A DNA stretch of 48,289 bases from Emcibacteraceae bacterium (GCA_028281625.1 JANQJN010000141.1:1-48289); one strand, 5' to 3'. Numbered from the stretch's first letter, positions 26,781-35,630 are shown. Numbers and translations are program-made. Notes: generated by a model from the sequence alone, not told the origin.

Positions 26781-26826
26781 TTGACTTGGATTTCATTTTT
26801 AAAAATGTTACTATTGAGTAACATTT
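26781..26826 (+). promoter_or_regulatory. Internal promoter with perfect 10-bp-arm operator
   Basis: AAATGTTACT-ATTG-AGTAACATTT (26803-26826) is a perfect inverted repeat placed between the PLP enzyme and the E1-like gene. TTGACT at 26781 could be a -35, but no well-spaced -10 is evident, so the promoter call is weaker than the operator call. Its GTTACTAT core is shared with the palindrome near marR copy 2. Confidence 0.55.
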
Positions 26827-26842
26827 AGAGTCGAGGAACGTT

Positions 26843-29200
26843 ATGAGCAATTTGGCAGTTGATACCCCCGTTGTGACCAGTGCAACAGAAGAAGACATTC
26901 AAAATTTGAAACTTCTGGAAAAGAAAGTGCTGTGGCTCGCCAGCTATCTTATTCATAACGCGAACCATGTGCGTCCGTCCCGCGACGGGCTTAAAGTAGG
27001 TGGGCATCAGGCGTCAAGTGCGTCGCTGGCCACTATTATGACCGCGCTTTATTTCCATATCATGGGTCCGCAGGACCGGGTTGCGGTTAAACCACACGCA
27101 TCCCCGATCATGCATGCGATCATGTATCTGATGGACCGGCAAAACCTTGATAAATTAAAAAATTTCCGCGGCTTCGGTGGGGCGCAGTCTTATCCGTCCA
27201 TCACAAAAGATACAACCGACGTTGACTTTTCTACCGGGTCCGTTGGAATGGGCGTTGCCGCGACACTTTTTAATACACTTACCCAGGATTATATGGTTGA
27301 TCACGGATGGTATGATGAAGAAGCCATGGGCCGGATGATCGCCCTTGCCGGCGATGCTGAATTTGATGAAGGCAATATTTTTGAAAGCCTGCTAGAAGGC
27401 TGGAAGCATAACGCGCGTAATCTCTGGTGGGTGATTGATTATAACCGTCAAAGTCTTGATGGTGTGGTGGATGATGCTCTGTTTGAGCGGATTAGCGGTG
27501 TGTTTGATAGCCTGGGTTGGAAAGTGTCTTCGCTAAAGTACGGTAAAAAACTGATGAAAGCCAAAGACGGCCCAGCAGGTGAAGCAATCCTGAACTGGAT
27601 CGATAATTGCCCCAATCAGCTTTACTCGGCGCTTACCTATCAGGGCGGTGCTGAATGGCGAAAACAGCTTAGCGAAGAATTAAAAGGCACAAACGGCCTT
27701 CCTGAATTTTTGGATCGTTACGAGGATGATGAGCTTGCCGAGGTCATGACCAATCTGGGTGGGCACGATCTTGAAACATTGATCGACGCGTTCGCAAATG
27801 CGGACAGTGATCAGCCGCAATGCTTCATCGCCTATACAGTTAAAGGTAAAGGTCTTCCGCTGGCCGGTCATAAGGATAATCACGCTGGCCTGATGAGCGT
27901 CGGGCAAATGGAGCAGTTCCAGGAAGACCAGAATGTGGAAAAAGGTGCTGAGTGGGATAAATTCGGCGGCATTGAAGCAAAGGCACCAAAACTGCAGCAT
28001 TTCATTGATAACTGCGCCTACCAGCAACGTCAAAAGGCGATTAAGAAGGCAACTCAGGTCAGGATTCCTGAAATTCCGGCGCCCACAGAAGAACTTCAAT
28101 CAACACAGGAAGCCTTTGGGAAGATTATGTTTGAACTGGCCAAAGGGGATAGCGAACTCGCCGACCGGATTGTGACAACAAGTCCAGATGTGACGTCCTC
28201 TACCAACCTGGGTCCTTGGGTGAACCGCCGCAAACTATATTCGCGTGAAAGAGTGGCCGATGTGTTCAAAGATAAACGCATCCCAAGCGCGCAGATCTGG
28301 CAGAAGAAACCATCCGGACAGCATATGGAACTGGGAATAGCAGAAAACAACCTGTTCTTGCTTCTGGGGCAGCTTGGTCTCGCGCATCGGCATTTTGGGG
28401 AGCGGCTGTTCCCGGTGGGAACGCTCTATGATCCGTTTATTGCTCGTGGCCTTGATGCGCTTAACTATGCGGCATACCAAGGCGCGCGTTTTATGCTGGT
28501 GGCGACACCTTCCGGTGTGACGCTTGGCCCTGAGGGGGGTGCGCACCAGTCTATCAACTCACCACTGATCGGTCTCTCGCAGCCGGGCCTTACATCCGTT
28601 GAGCCATCCTATGCGGATGAACTGGCCGTGCTGATGAAATGGGCGTTTGAAACCATGCAGGATGATGATGGCTCGTCCGTTTATCTACGACTTTCAACAC
28701 GCAAGATTGAGCAGCTTCCCCGCGTGCTTAGCGAAGAAGATAAAGACAATATTGTCAAAGGCGCCTATTGGCTGCGTAAGCCAACCCCGACCACTTCCTG
28801 CGCGATTATATATGCGGGTGCCATTGCACCGGAAGTGATGGGGGCGGTTCAGGATCTTCAGCAGGAAAACAAGGATATGGCGGTGATGGCGGTTACCTCT
28901 TCGGACGTACTATACCGTGACTGGGCGTCCTCACGTCGCAGTAGTGCCATCAACAAAACGCCCAAAGTTTCCCATATCGAAAAGCTAATGGGACAGCTCG
29001 CACGGGATTGTACGGTGGTTTCCGTTTGCGACGGTCACCCGCTAAATCTGTCGTGGCTTGGTAGTATTCACGGCAATCCTGTGGTGCCGCTTGGCGTGGA
29101 AGCCTTTGGTCAGACCGGTGATCTGCCGGACCTCTATGAGCATTTTATGATTGACAGCGCTGCCATAGTAGCGGCACATGGAAGGCTAAAACGACATTAG
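26843..29200 (+). CDS. Transketolase-like / homodimeric pyruvate-dehydrogenase-E1-like TPP enzyme
   Basis: The 785-aa protein is a three-domain TPP enzyme. The diphosphate-binding motif is GDAEFDEGNI (about 168) followed by WWVIDYNRQSLDG; the C-terminal pyrimidine and transketolase domains contain MELGIAENNLFLLLGQLGLA and GPEGGAHQSINSPLIG. It is nearer to single-chain E1 (AceE) than to transketolase proper, but no E2 or E3 gene is next to it. It could oxidise or transfer a 2-oxo acid produced by the aryl-CoA pathway. A GAGG ribosome site precedes the ATG and a perfect inverted repeat covers its upstream region. Confidence 0.88.
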   Translation: MSNLAVDTPVVTSATEEDIQNLKLLEKKVLWLASYLIHNANHVRPSRDGLKVGGHQASSASLATIMTALYFHIMGPQDRVAVKPHASPIMHAIMYLMDRQNLDKLKNFRGFGGAQSYPSITKDTTDVDFSTGSVGMGVAATLFNTLTQDYMVDHGWYDEEAMGRMIALAGDAEFDEGNIFESLLEGWKHNARNLWWVIDYNRQSLDGVVDDALFERISGVFDSLGWKVSSLKYGKKLMKAKDGPAGEAILNWIDNCPNQLYSALTYQGGAEWRKQLSEELKGTNGLPEFLDRYEDDELAEVMTNLGGHDLETLIDAFANADSDQPQCFIAYTVKGKGLPLAGHKDNHAGLMSVGQMEQFQEDQNVEKGAEWDKFGGIEAKAPKLQHFIDNCAYQQRQKAIKKATQVRIPEIPAPTEELQSTQEAFGKIMFELAKGDSELADRIVTTSPDVTSSTNLGPWVNRRKLYSRERVADVFKDKRIPSAQIWQKKPSGQHMELGIAENNLFLLLGQLGLAHRHFGERLFPVGTLYDPFIARGLDALNYAAYQGARFMLVATPSGVTLGPEGGAHQSINSPLIGLSQPGLTSVEPSYADELAVLMKWAFETMQDDDGSSVYLRLSTRKIEQLPRVLSEEDKDNIVKGAYWLRKPTPTTSCAIIYAGAIAPEVMGAVQDLQQENKDMAVMAVTSSDVLYRDWASSRRSSAINKTPKVSHIEKLMGQLARDCTVVSVCDGHPLNLSWLGSIHGNPVVPLGVEAFGQTGDLPDLYEHFMIDSAAIVAAHGRLKRH

Positions 29201-29212
29201 CCGGAGTGTTCC

Positions 29213-30400
29213 ATGACTGTGGAAAGAAAATCATCGATCACCAAATTCCTTGAACAGGAATCAGCCGGTGGCATCTTACTGGTGATTGCGGCCCTGTTCG
29301 CAATAGCGCTCGCCAATACACCCTTTAACACTTATTACGCCATGCTGCTGGATACGACGGTCGCGGTGCAAGTTGGTGCACTTGAGGTGAACAAACCGCT
29401 TTTGCTGTGGGTCAACGATGGCCTAATGGCGGTATTTTTCCTGCTGGTGGGCCTTGAGCTTAAACGGGAGTTTGTTGAAGGCGAACTATCGGACCGGAAA
29501 AGTATCATATTGCCGGGCCTTGGTGCGATTGGCGGGATGGCAGTGCCGGCGGCTGTTTACCTTTATTTTAACTGGGATAATCCAGAAACAATCGGCGGCT
29601 GGGCGATCCCGGCCGCAACCGATATTGCGTTTGCGCTTGGGGTGCTTTCACTGCTTGGGTCGCGTGTGCCGATCACGCTTAAGGTATTTCTCACCTCCCT
29701 TGCCATATTTGATGACGTTGGTGCAATCGTAATCATTGCCATGTTTTATACCAGCAATATTTCGATGACGGCGCTTATAGTATCGGGGCTCTGCCTAATC
29801 GCACTTTACATCCTTAATCGGCGCGGCGTGTTTGAGAAAAGTCTTTACTTCCTGTTTGGTTTAATCATGTGGGTCTCGCTTTTAAAGTCGGGCGTTCATG
29901 CGACGTTGGCGGGTGTAGCGCTTGCAATGTTTATCCCGCTTAAGTGCGCGCGGGAGCCTGATATTTCACCGCTTAAAACGCTTGAACACGACCTTCACGC
30001 GGTTGTGGCCTATTTCATTCTTCCGGTATTTGCTTTTTGTAATTCCGGGATCAATTTTTCTGGCGTGGGTATGGACGATATTCTGCATCCAATGCCTCTG
30101 GGGATTATTCTGGGTCTGATTGTTGGTAAACAAGTGGGGGTCTTCGGTCTTTGCTGGCTTGGCATAAAACTAAAACTCACTGAGCTTCCTGAGGGAATGA
30201 ATCTGCCCGCCCTTTACGGCACGGCAGCACTGTGCGGCATTGGCTATACCATGTCGCTGTTCATTGGCTCGCTTGCCTTCGAAGGGGGCAGTATGGACAG
30301 CGTGCTTGATGAACGAATAGGTATCATTATTGGTTCGGTTGTATCCGGTCTTATTGGTTATTTGATCCTTAATGCAACGCTTAAAAATAACAAGTCATGA
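29213..30400 (+). CDS. nhaA: Na+/H+ antiporter NhaA
   Basis: The 395-aa inner-membrane protein exchanges Na+ or Li+ for protons. It has the NhaA hallmarks: [35 protein letters not shown] (with the functional Asp) and the double-Asp [11 protein letters not shown]. About 11-12 hydrophobic segments are visible. It lies 12 nt after the E1-like gene with GGAG upstream, and its stop overlaps the alcohol dehydrogenase start by 4 nt. Its presence in the operon may reflect pH or sodium homeostasis in a marine host, or sodium-linked energetics; no specific link to aromatic breakdown is known to me. Confidence 0.95.
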   Translation: MTVERKSSITKFLEQESAGGILLVIAALFAIALANTPFNTYYAMLLDTTVAVQVGALEVNKPLLLWVNDGLMAVFFLLVGLELKREFVEGELSDRKSIILPGLGAIGGMAVPAAVYLYFNWDNPETIGGWAIPAATDIAFALGVLSLLGSRVPITLKVFLTSLAIFDDVGAIVIIAMFYTSNISMTALIVSGLCLIALYILNRRGVFEKSLYFLFGLIMWVSLLKSGVHATLAGVALAMFIPLKCAREPDISPLKTLEHDLHAVVAYFILPVFAFCNSGINFSGVGMDDILHPMPLGIILGLIVGKQVGVFGLCWLGIKLKLTELPEGMNLPALYGTAALCGIGYTMSLFIGSLAFEGGSMDSVLDERIGIIIGSVVSGLIGYLILNATLKNNKS

Positions 30401-31437
30401 AAGCTTTAGTCTACGAACAATTTGGCTCGCCGCCATTGATCCAGAATGTTGATGATCCGACGCCCGAACCCGCTGGTGTCGTCATTAAAGTAATGGCGAC
30501 GGGGCTATGCCGCAGTGATTGGCATGGTTGGATAGGACATGATCCAGATATCGAGCTTCCTCACGTGCCGGGGCATGAGCTTGCTGGGGTTATTGAAGCT
30601 GTTGGCACAGACGTCAAAAATTGGAAAATCGGCGACCGGGTGACAGTACCTTTTGTAGGTGGATGTGGTACCTGCCCGGAATGTGACAGCGGTAATCATC
30701 AAGTCTGTGATAATCAGTTCCAACCGGGCTTTACCCATTGGGGATCATTTGCGGAATATGTAGGGGTCCACTATGCGGATATCAACCTGGTACGCCTTCC
30801 GGACGAAATGGACTTCGTTACAGCCGCAAGCCTTGGATGTCGGTTCGTTACATCTTACCGCGGCATTGTCGATCAGGGACAAGTGGCGGCTGGGCAGTGG
30901 GTCGCGGTCCATGGCTGCGGGGGTGTGGGTCTTTCGGCCATCATGATTGCCAAAGCTTATGGTGCTCATGTTATCGCCATTGATATTGATGATGAGAAGC
31001 TCGCATTCGCGAAAACCATTGGCGCGGACTATGGCATTAATGCAAATACCTCTGCGAACGTGTCGGAAGCGGTTTTTGAAATCAGTAAAAGAGGGGCGCA
31101 TATATCGATGGATGCTTTGGGTCATCCGGTGACCTGCGTGAACTCTGTTCGGTCGCTTGCCAAGCGCGGTAAACATATTCAGGTGGGGCTTCTGGTGGCA
31201 GATCAAAGTACACCTAACATTCCTATGGATATCGTGGTCGCCAATGAGCTTGAAATCATTGGCAGCCATGGCATCCAGGCGTCTCGCTATCCTGAAATGC
31301 TACAAATGATTGCCGATGGCCGAATGGCGCCGGAGAAACTGGTGGGTGATACCATTTCGTTGGCTCAGAGCGTGGATGCCCTGATAACTATGGATCAGTT
31401 TCAGGGCACCGGTGTAACAGTTATCAATCAATTTTAA
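30397..31437 (+). CDS. Zinc-dependent alcohol dehydrogenase (MDR family)
   Basis: The 346-aa medium-chain dehydrogenase has catalytic zinc ligands in CRSDWHGW (Cys) and PGHELAG (His, Glu). The structural zinc lobe is [20 protein letters not shown], and the NAD(P) site is [11 protein letters not shown]. It probably oxidises a primary or ring alcohol, or reduces an aldehyde. It is translated from an ATGA overlap with nhaA. A GC-clamped palindrome lies 18 nt after its stop and may mark the operon end. Confidence 0.93.
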   Translation: MKALVYEQFGSPPLIQNVDDPTPEPAGVVIKVMATGLCRSDWHGWIGHDPDIELPHVPGHELAGVIEAVGTDVKNWKIGDRVTVPFVGGCGTCPECDSGNHQVCDNQFQPGFTHWGSFAEYVGVHYADINLVRLPDEMDFVTAASLGCRFVTSYRGIVDQGQVAAGQWVAVHGCGGVGLSAIMIAKAYGAHVIAIDIDDEKLAFAKTIGADYGINANTSANVSEAVFEISKRGAHISMDALGHPVTCVNSVRSLAKRGKHIQVGLLVADQSTPNIPMDIVVANELEIIGSHGIQASRYPEMLQMIADGRMAPEKLVGDTISLAQSVDALITMDQFQGTGVTVINQF

Positions 31438-31454
31438 TGCTGAGTATATCGAAT

Positions 31455-31493
31455 CGGGCTGGAGATAGATAAAATTTTATCTATTTTCGCCCG
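31455..31493. repeat. 20-bp perfect palindrome with GC clamp after adh gene
   Basis: ATAGATAAAATTTTATCTAT (31465-31484) is a perfect palindrome, and CGGGC (31455-31459) pairs with GCCCG (31489-31493) outside it. No T-run follows on the plus strand, so it is not a classical terminator; it may be a bidirectional transcription barrier, an mRNA 3'-end stabiliser or an operator. Confidence 0.55.
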
Positions 31494-31586
31494 GATAACG
31501 TGAAATGTCACAATTTTATTATGGTTAAAAAATATAGTTAACAAATAAATCATTGAAATTAAAGATATATTTGAATCTATCTTCAA

Positions 31587-31616
31587 TTGAAGGCTTGGTT
31601 GAAAATGGGGTATAAT
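31587..31616 (+). promoter_or_regulatory. Sigma70-like promoter of VPLPA protein gene
   Basis: TTGAAG (31587-31592) and a consensus TATAAT (31611-31616) are separated by 18 nt, 55 nt before the first ATG of the secreted-protein gene. The surrounding DNA is AT-rich. Confidence 0.55.
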
Positions 31617-31671
31617 ATGCTCTTCAAATCCGGGCGTTTTGGGCAACATATTGGCTCGGCAATAAGAAAGA

Positions 31672-32268
31672 ATGAGTAAGGGCAAGATGAGTAACAAATT
31701 TAAGATATTATTCTCAATTTTGGTGGGGGTATTTTCCTTATCAGGTGCTGCTAAGGCAGCCACAATTTCGCCAGTAGTGGTTGGTGGCTTGGATATTTAT
31801 ATCGGATGGTGTAACGGTGTGCCATCAGGTGATGCCGACGAAGTGCTATGCATAAACGCTGAAGCTGGTATATCAATTACAACAAGCGATATCGATAAAG
31901 TAGAAGGCGGCGATCTGGATATTCACGACGTAGATGGAATGCCTGGTGTTGTTGCCCAATTACTGCCAGTGGGATTTAGAGGTGATTATTTCTTGCTTAA
32001 AACAGGTAACTTGACCCCTGGTCCTGGCGGTTCAACACAGGTTTTCTATATTTTTATGAATAATGAATCTGATGATTACGCAGTGGTCGACCTTAATAAT
32101 GTTTCGTTTCCTTATCCCTTTGCGAACTCAGGTCAGATCAGCCACTTTACGGGCATTGCGTCAGTGGCACCGGTTCCACTACCAGCGGCGGCATGGATGT
32201 TTATGGGTGCGATTGGTGGCATGCTTGGCTTTAGAAAGATTTCCTTACGACGTCGCAAACTGGGATAA
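31672..32268 (+). CDS. Secreted VPLPA-CTERM sorting domain protein
   Basis: The 198-aa protein has a signal peptide (hydrophobic ILVGVFSLSGAAKAA), an exported domain of no recognised family with a Cys pair (GWCNGV, EVLCINA), and a C-terminal sorting signal. That signal is VPLPAAAWMF, a hydrophobic stretch and a basic RRRKLG tail. It is the alphaproteobacterial variant of PEP-CTERM, processed by an exosortase that must be encoded elsewhere, with the product delivered to the envelope or biofilm matrix. Two starts are possible (ATG 31672 or ATG 31687); the second has AAGGG close upstream. It stands alone, convergent with the NorB-like gene. Confidence 0.85.
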   Translation: MSKGKMSNKFKILFSILVGVFSLSGAAKAATISPVVVGGLDIYIGWCNGVPSGDADEVLCINAEAGISITTSDIDKVEGGDLDIHDVDGMPGVVAQLLPVGFRGDYFLLKTGNLTPGPGGSTQVFYIFMNNESDDYAVVDLNNVSFPYPFANSGQISHFTGIASVAPVPLPAAAWMFMGAIGGMLGFRKISLRRRKLG

Positions 32269-32283
32269 GGCTTTACAATAATT

Positions 32284-33654
32284 TTATTCCGCGTTCGCCG
32301 GTACGATTTGTTCTTTCGGATCTACCGGCATCAGCATGTTAAGCGCTGAAACAACCACCATCCAAAGACCGCCCAATAATCCTACTCCGGAAATAGAGAA
32401 AGCAAGCAGGTAGGGTACAACCGCTTCGGTCTGTGAGTAAAAGTCTTCCCATTCTATGAAGGCTTCCATAGAACCGGCAACCATCAAGGCACCGAGGAAG
32501 ACCACAAGCGAAACATTGCTGACCCAGAAGCCATGCCTCGCCCATGCGCGGGCCCAGCCACTAAATCGCCTGCCACAAAGGTTCTCAACCATTAGGAACA
32601 CAGATCCCATCAATATCATGGTGTTAATACCGATAGTAGTGCCCATGGCGTGAGCCACAGTGATGTGGGTGCCATGTGAGAACAGATTAAAGGCCGGGAT
32701 TGAGATAAGGATCGCGAGGATCAGATTGAGAAACACCCAAATGTCCGCCGCGAAGATAAAGCGGTAGGAAATCAGATGGGTGTGCTTTTGGTCCGGTGTC
32801 AGTGTTTTTCGCCATTCCCAAATGATGTGGGCAAGGATCGCAAGTTCCGCCATGCTGACCGCATATCCCAGCATTCTGATCCAGGTGGCACTTGGTACCG
32901 CATAAACATGGTGCGACCAGCCGACCATAAGCGCAATAAAGCTTAAAATATAAAGAAGGAACGCTTCATTGGTGTGGGCCAATTTCTTGTCACCACTAAT
33001 TTTTTCCATGACGAACATGGCGGTTCCGTAAACCAGCATATTCCAGGATCCCACTAGCGCACCGTAAGATTTCCACTGGATGGTTGTTTCGCGCACGATA
33101 TTTTCATTGAAGAACGGGATCAGAAATAAATGTGCTTCACTGAATGTAATCAGGAAGAAAATGATCCCTGTCATCCACATCCAGTAATAAACCGGCCAGG
33201 GTTCTTTTTCCTCACGCATGGAGAGTAAAATGTGAATGCCAAAGAAAATCCAGGTGGCAAAAATTGGGATGGAAAGGGATGGCGGATAAGCCCAATATTC
33301 ACGGCCACCATAATTGCCCATCAGGTAGGCACCAATAATAAGGATGCCCGTTCCAAAGAACACCCAAAAGTGAATATCCACAGTCCCCGGCCACTTCAGT
33401 TTAATATTATTATAGTTGGGCAGATAATGATAAACGCCACCAATGGCCGCGAGGAATATCCAGGACACAGCCAAGCTTACATGAATTGGCCTAAGCTGAT
33501 GAAATTCAAATCCGGACAGTATTTCGGGATAAAGATATTTAAAGGCCCCAAAGACGCCCATCAGGACACATCCGCCAAGGGCCATTAAACCCAGCATGAC
33601 AAAATTGATGCCGGTACGGCTTATCTGATTAGCGTTCATATTCGACTGTTCCAT
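32284..33654 (-). CDS. NorB-like heme-copper oxidase superfamily subunit, atypical ligands
   Basis: The 456-aa membrane protein has about 12 helices and resembles the catalytic subunit of cytochrome-c-dependent NO reductase. A His for the low-spin heme is at H58 (LRPIHVSL) and the Fe-B histidine pair at H248-H249 (GWSHHVYA). In an ungapped comparison from memory with Pseudomonas NorB, the helix VI His and the two Glu of HLWVEGVWEL correspond to Tyr197, Val201 and Asn205. The helix X HxH corresponds to H335-x-M337. It may thus not be a standard NO reductase. ATG at 33654 or 33639; both overlap the end of the NorC-like gene. No norD, norQ or nnrS was seen nearby. Confidence 0.82.
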   Translation of the reverse strand: MEQSNMNANQISRTGINFVMLGLMALGGCVLMGVFGAFKYLYPEILSGFEFHQLRPIHVSLAVSWIFLAAIGGVYHYLPNYNNIKLKWPGTVDIHFWVFFGTGILIIGAYLMGNYGGREYWAYPPSLSIPIFATWIFFGIHILLSMREEKEPWPVYYWMWMTGIIFFLITFSEAHLFLIPFFNENIVRETTIQWKSYGALVGSWNMLVYGTAMFVMEKISGDKKLAHTNEAFLLYILSFIALMVGWSHHVYAVPSATWIRMLGYAVSMAELAILAHIIWEWRKTLTPDQKHTHLISYRFIFAADIWVFLNLILAILISIPAFNLFSHGTHITVAHAMGTTIGINTMILMGSVFLMVENLCGRRFSGWARAWARHGFWVSNVSLVVFLGALMVAGSMEAFIEWEDFYSQTEAVVPYLLAFSISGVGLLGGLWMVVVSALNMLMPVDPKEQIVPANAE

Positions 33655-34051
33655 ACCAGGTCACCTTTCCTTTTTTGGGGTTATAGTTTCCAGCAGCACC
33701 GGCATATTCGAGATATGCAATCAGGTCATCCACTTCATTGGTGCTAAGATCAAATTTTGGCATCCGATCCGTACCTTCCTCAATGAAAAGCCGCGCATAG
33801 TCGGGGCCAAGATCCGGATTAATCACTACGTTGGTAAGGTCCGGTCCCATGTAACCGCCCAGGCCGTAAATCTGATGGCAGGCCCAGCAGTTATTTTCCC
33901 GAAAGACCACCTGGCCACGCAAGGCGGCTTCACTGGCCGGCGGCGCCGTATTAAGGGCCGTGCCGGATGTGTACACGCTGGCCGAATAAAAAAAGAATGA
34001 AACGAAAAGCGCCAGAAACAGGTGCCGACGCCACGGTTGAGGTTCCGTCAT
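33629..34051 (-). CDS. NorC-like membrane-anchored cytochrome c
   Basis: The 140-aa protein has an N-terminal membrane anchor (about 11-30), a single heme-c site CWACHQ, and a probable axial Met in DRMPKFDLS. The segment VVFRENNCWACHQIYGLGGYMGPDLTNV is typical of NorC. It would pass electrons from periplasmic cytochromes to the NorB-like subunit, whose gene overlaps its 3' end by 11-26 nt. A possible minus-strand -10 (TATAAT, at 34095-34100) lies 43 nt upstream. Confidence 0.9.
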   Translation of the reverse strand: MTEPQPWRRHLFLALFVSFFFYSASVYTSGTALNTAPPASEAALRGQVVFRENNCWACHQIYGLGGYMGPDLTNVVINPDLGPDYARLFIEEGTDRMPKFDLSTNEVDDLIAYLEYAGAAGNYNPKKGKVTWYGTVEYER

Positions 34052-34094
34052 TATAGTTTTCCCTAACTCTATATAACCCTATTTTGCGAAGGCT

Positions 34095-34100
34095 ATTATA
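34095..34100 (-). promoter_or_regulatory. Candidate -10 box for NorC/NorB-like operon
   Basis: On the minus strand the hexamer reads TATAAT within CGTAGTATAATAGCC. A convincing -35 at 16-18 nt is not visible, so an activator may be needed; TTGATT lies 26 nt upstream. Confidence 0.3.
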
Positions 34101-34164
34101 CTACGAATCGGGAAGAAATTCGTTCTAATCAAGGAATGTAGGGGCTAATTTTTAGAATTTCATT

Positions 34165-34398
34165 CTACGATTTCACGGAATTGACGAAGTACGGCTTCAA
34201 TAATCGTGTGCTCAGCGTCACTGAAACATTCATAAAGAAGGTAGTTACTATGAGCGTATAAAATGCCGCATCGCTTAAGATGTTGCTTAGAACATATGCG
34301 ATTAAAACGCTGGCCCAGATGATGATAACATGTTCCAACGTATGCATCGAATGTCTAACCCGGTATAAACGGTGTTCTTCAACTTTTTTATAAGACAA
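34165..34398 (-). CDS. Small two-TM membrane protein, unknown
   Basis: A 77-aa reading frame starts at a TTG (34398), with a His- and Arg-rich N-terminus (EEHRLYRVRHSMHTLEH) followed by two hydrophobic segments (about 22-41 and 46-64). An internal ATG at residue 18 could also start it. No strong ribosome site is visible. It lies 113 nt upstream of the NorC-like gene on the same strand and divergent from the first NHL gene. I do not recognise a family; the clean membrane pattern supports but does not prove that it is a real gene. Confidence 0.45.
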   Translation of the reverse strand: MSYKKVEEHRLYRVRHSMHTLEHVIIIWASVLIAYVLSNILSDAAFYTLIVTTFFMNVSVTLSTRLLKPYFVNSVKS

Positions 34399-34468
34399 TG
34401 AATTACACGATCATAAAATGGTGCAAATCAATTTTTTGAGTAAATTGCTATATTGTAACAAGTTAACC

Positions 34469-34506
34469 TTTACAAATTCATCAAATTATTGTCCAATGTG
34501 GGCGTT
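34469..34506 (+). promoter_or_regulatory. Conserved bipartite upstream element, NHL gene 1
   Basis: TTTACAAA-N7-AATTATTGTCCAATG followed 2 nt later by GGCGTT. The same element occurs before NHL gene 2 at 38058-38096. ATTGTCCAAT within it is a dyad (ATTG-TC-CAAT). The ATG lies 63 nt after the AATG. Confidence 0.6.
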
Positions 34507-34561
34507 AAGAGTGGGGACTCGATAAATCATAAAAAGTTCATAAAATGAGGAGATTTCAGAA

Positions 34562-35605
34562 ATGAAAAAGAATATAGCAACATTGCTATTTGCTGCGGGG
34601 GCGATGACAGCGGCCTTTTCAAGCACAGCGATGGCACAAGGAAATCCTTACGAGCCAGTTGGCGATGCTTGGTTTGACCTGCCGGATGGTCGTGCGTGGG
34701 GTGCCTCAAGTACTATTTATTACGCGGGCGATGATAAAATCTGGGTAGCGGAACGCTGCAGCGGCAACACCAACTGCCTGGATACTCCAGAAATTGATCC
34801 GATCATGCTTGTTGACCAAGATGGCACGATTCTAAGAGCGTTTGGCCGCAATATGATCGTATGGCCACATGGTCTTCATGTTGACCCAGATGGTAATCTC
34901 TGGATTGCAGATGCCCGAGGTGACGAAGAGCGTGGCAAAGGTCACCAGGTCCATAAATTTAGCCCGGAAGGTGAGCTTCTAATGTCCATTGGTACTGCCG
35001 GTGTTGCCGGTCAGGACAAATATATATTTACCAACCCAAATGATGTGGCGGTTGCACCAAATGGTGATATTTTCGTTGCGGATGGCCACCGTCCTGGTAC
35101 CAACAACCGGATCGTTAAATATAACAAAGACGGTGAGTATCTGATGGAATGGGGCTCATTTGGCGCGGAGCGTGGCGAGTTTAATGAGCCGCACGCCCTT
35201 GCCATTAGTTCAGAAAATAAATTGTTTGTCGCTGACCGTCATAACAATCGCGTACAGATTTTTGATTTCGATGGTAACCACATTGATTACTGGACCCAGT
35301 TCGGTCGTCCGAGTGGTGTTTATATCGATGAGAATGATACCTTGTATGTTGCCGATAGTGAATCAAACACAGGTTATCAGCGTAATCCAGGTTGGGAGCG
35401 CGGTATTCGTATCGGTAGCGCGATAACCGGTTGGGTCACAGGATTTATTCCAGATCCAAACCAGGGTTATATGCCTGGTACCAGCGTTGCCGAAGGGGTA
35501 ACTGCCGATGAAGACGGTAACATCTACAGTGCGGAAGTGCGTCAGCGTAAGGTGCGTAAATATATCCCGAAAACATATCGCGGTGAGCCACGTAGAAGAA
35601 ATTAG
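34562..35605 (+). CDS. Secreted NHL-repeat six-bladed beta-propeller (A-type copy 1)
   Basis: The 347-aa precursor has a signal peptide cleaved after AMA (about residue 28). Its NHL-type repeats form a propeller of about six blades: PHGLHVDPDGNLWIADARG, PNDVAVAPNGDIFVADG, PHALAISSENKLFVADRHNNRVQIFD, PSGVYIDENDTLYVADSES. Similar proteins are annotated as peptidyl-alpha-hydroxyglycine amidating lyase-like, but the enzyme activity is not assured. It may bind a ligand or partner, or act as a lyase/lactonase, in the periplasm. A close paralogue lies at 38138. GGAG precedes the ATG and an intrinsic terminator follows. Confidence 0.92.
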   Translation: MKKNIATLLFAAGAMTAAFSSTAMAQGNPYEPVGDAWFDLPDGRAWGASSTIYYAGDDKIWVAERCSGNTNCLDTPEIDPIMLVDQDGTILRAFGRNMIVWPHGLHVDPDGNLWIADARGDEERGKGHQVHKFSPEGELLMSIGTAGVAGQDKYIFTNPNDVAVAPNGDIFVADGHRPGTNNRIVKYNKDGEYLMEWGSFGAERGEFNEPHALAISSENKLFVADRHNNRVQIFDFDGNHIDYWTQFGRPSGVYIDENDTLYVADSESNTGYQRNPGWERGIRIGSAITGWVTGFIPDPNQGYMPGTSVAEGVTADEDGNIYSAEVRQRKVRKYIPKTYRGEPRRRN

Positions 35606-35630
35606 TCTTTAAACTAGACAAATTTATAAA

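Noticed and set aside
30745..31269. 174-aa minus-strand open frame inside the alcohol dehydrogenase gene
   Set aside because: Fully overlaps a well-supported zinc dehydrogenase with intact motifs.
34490..34506. ECF42 promoter for the NHL A-type genes (TGTCCA ... CGTT)
   Set aside because: Spacing between the two parts is only 8-9 nt compared with 17 at the sigma factor's own promoter, and the -35 differs (TGTCCA, not TGTCGA).
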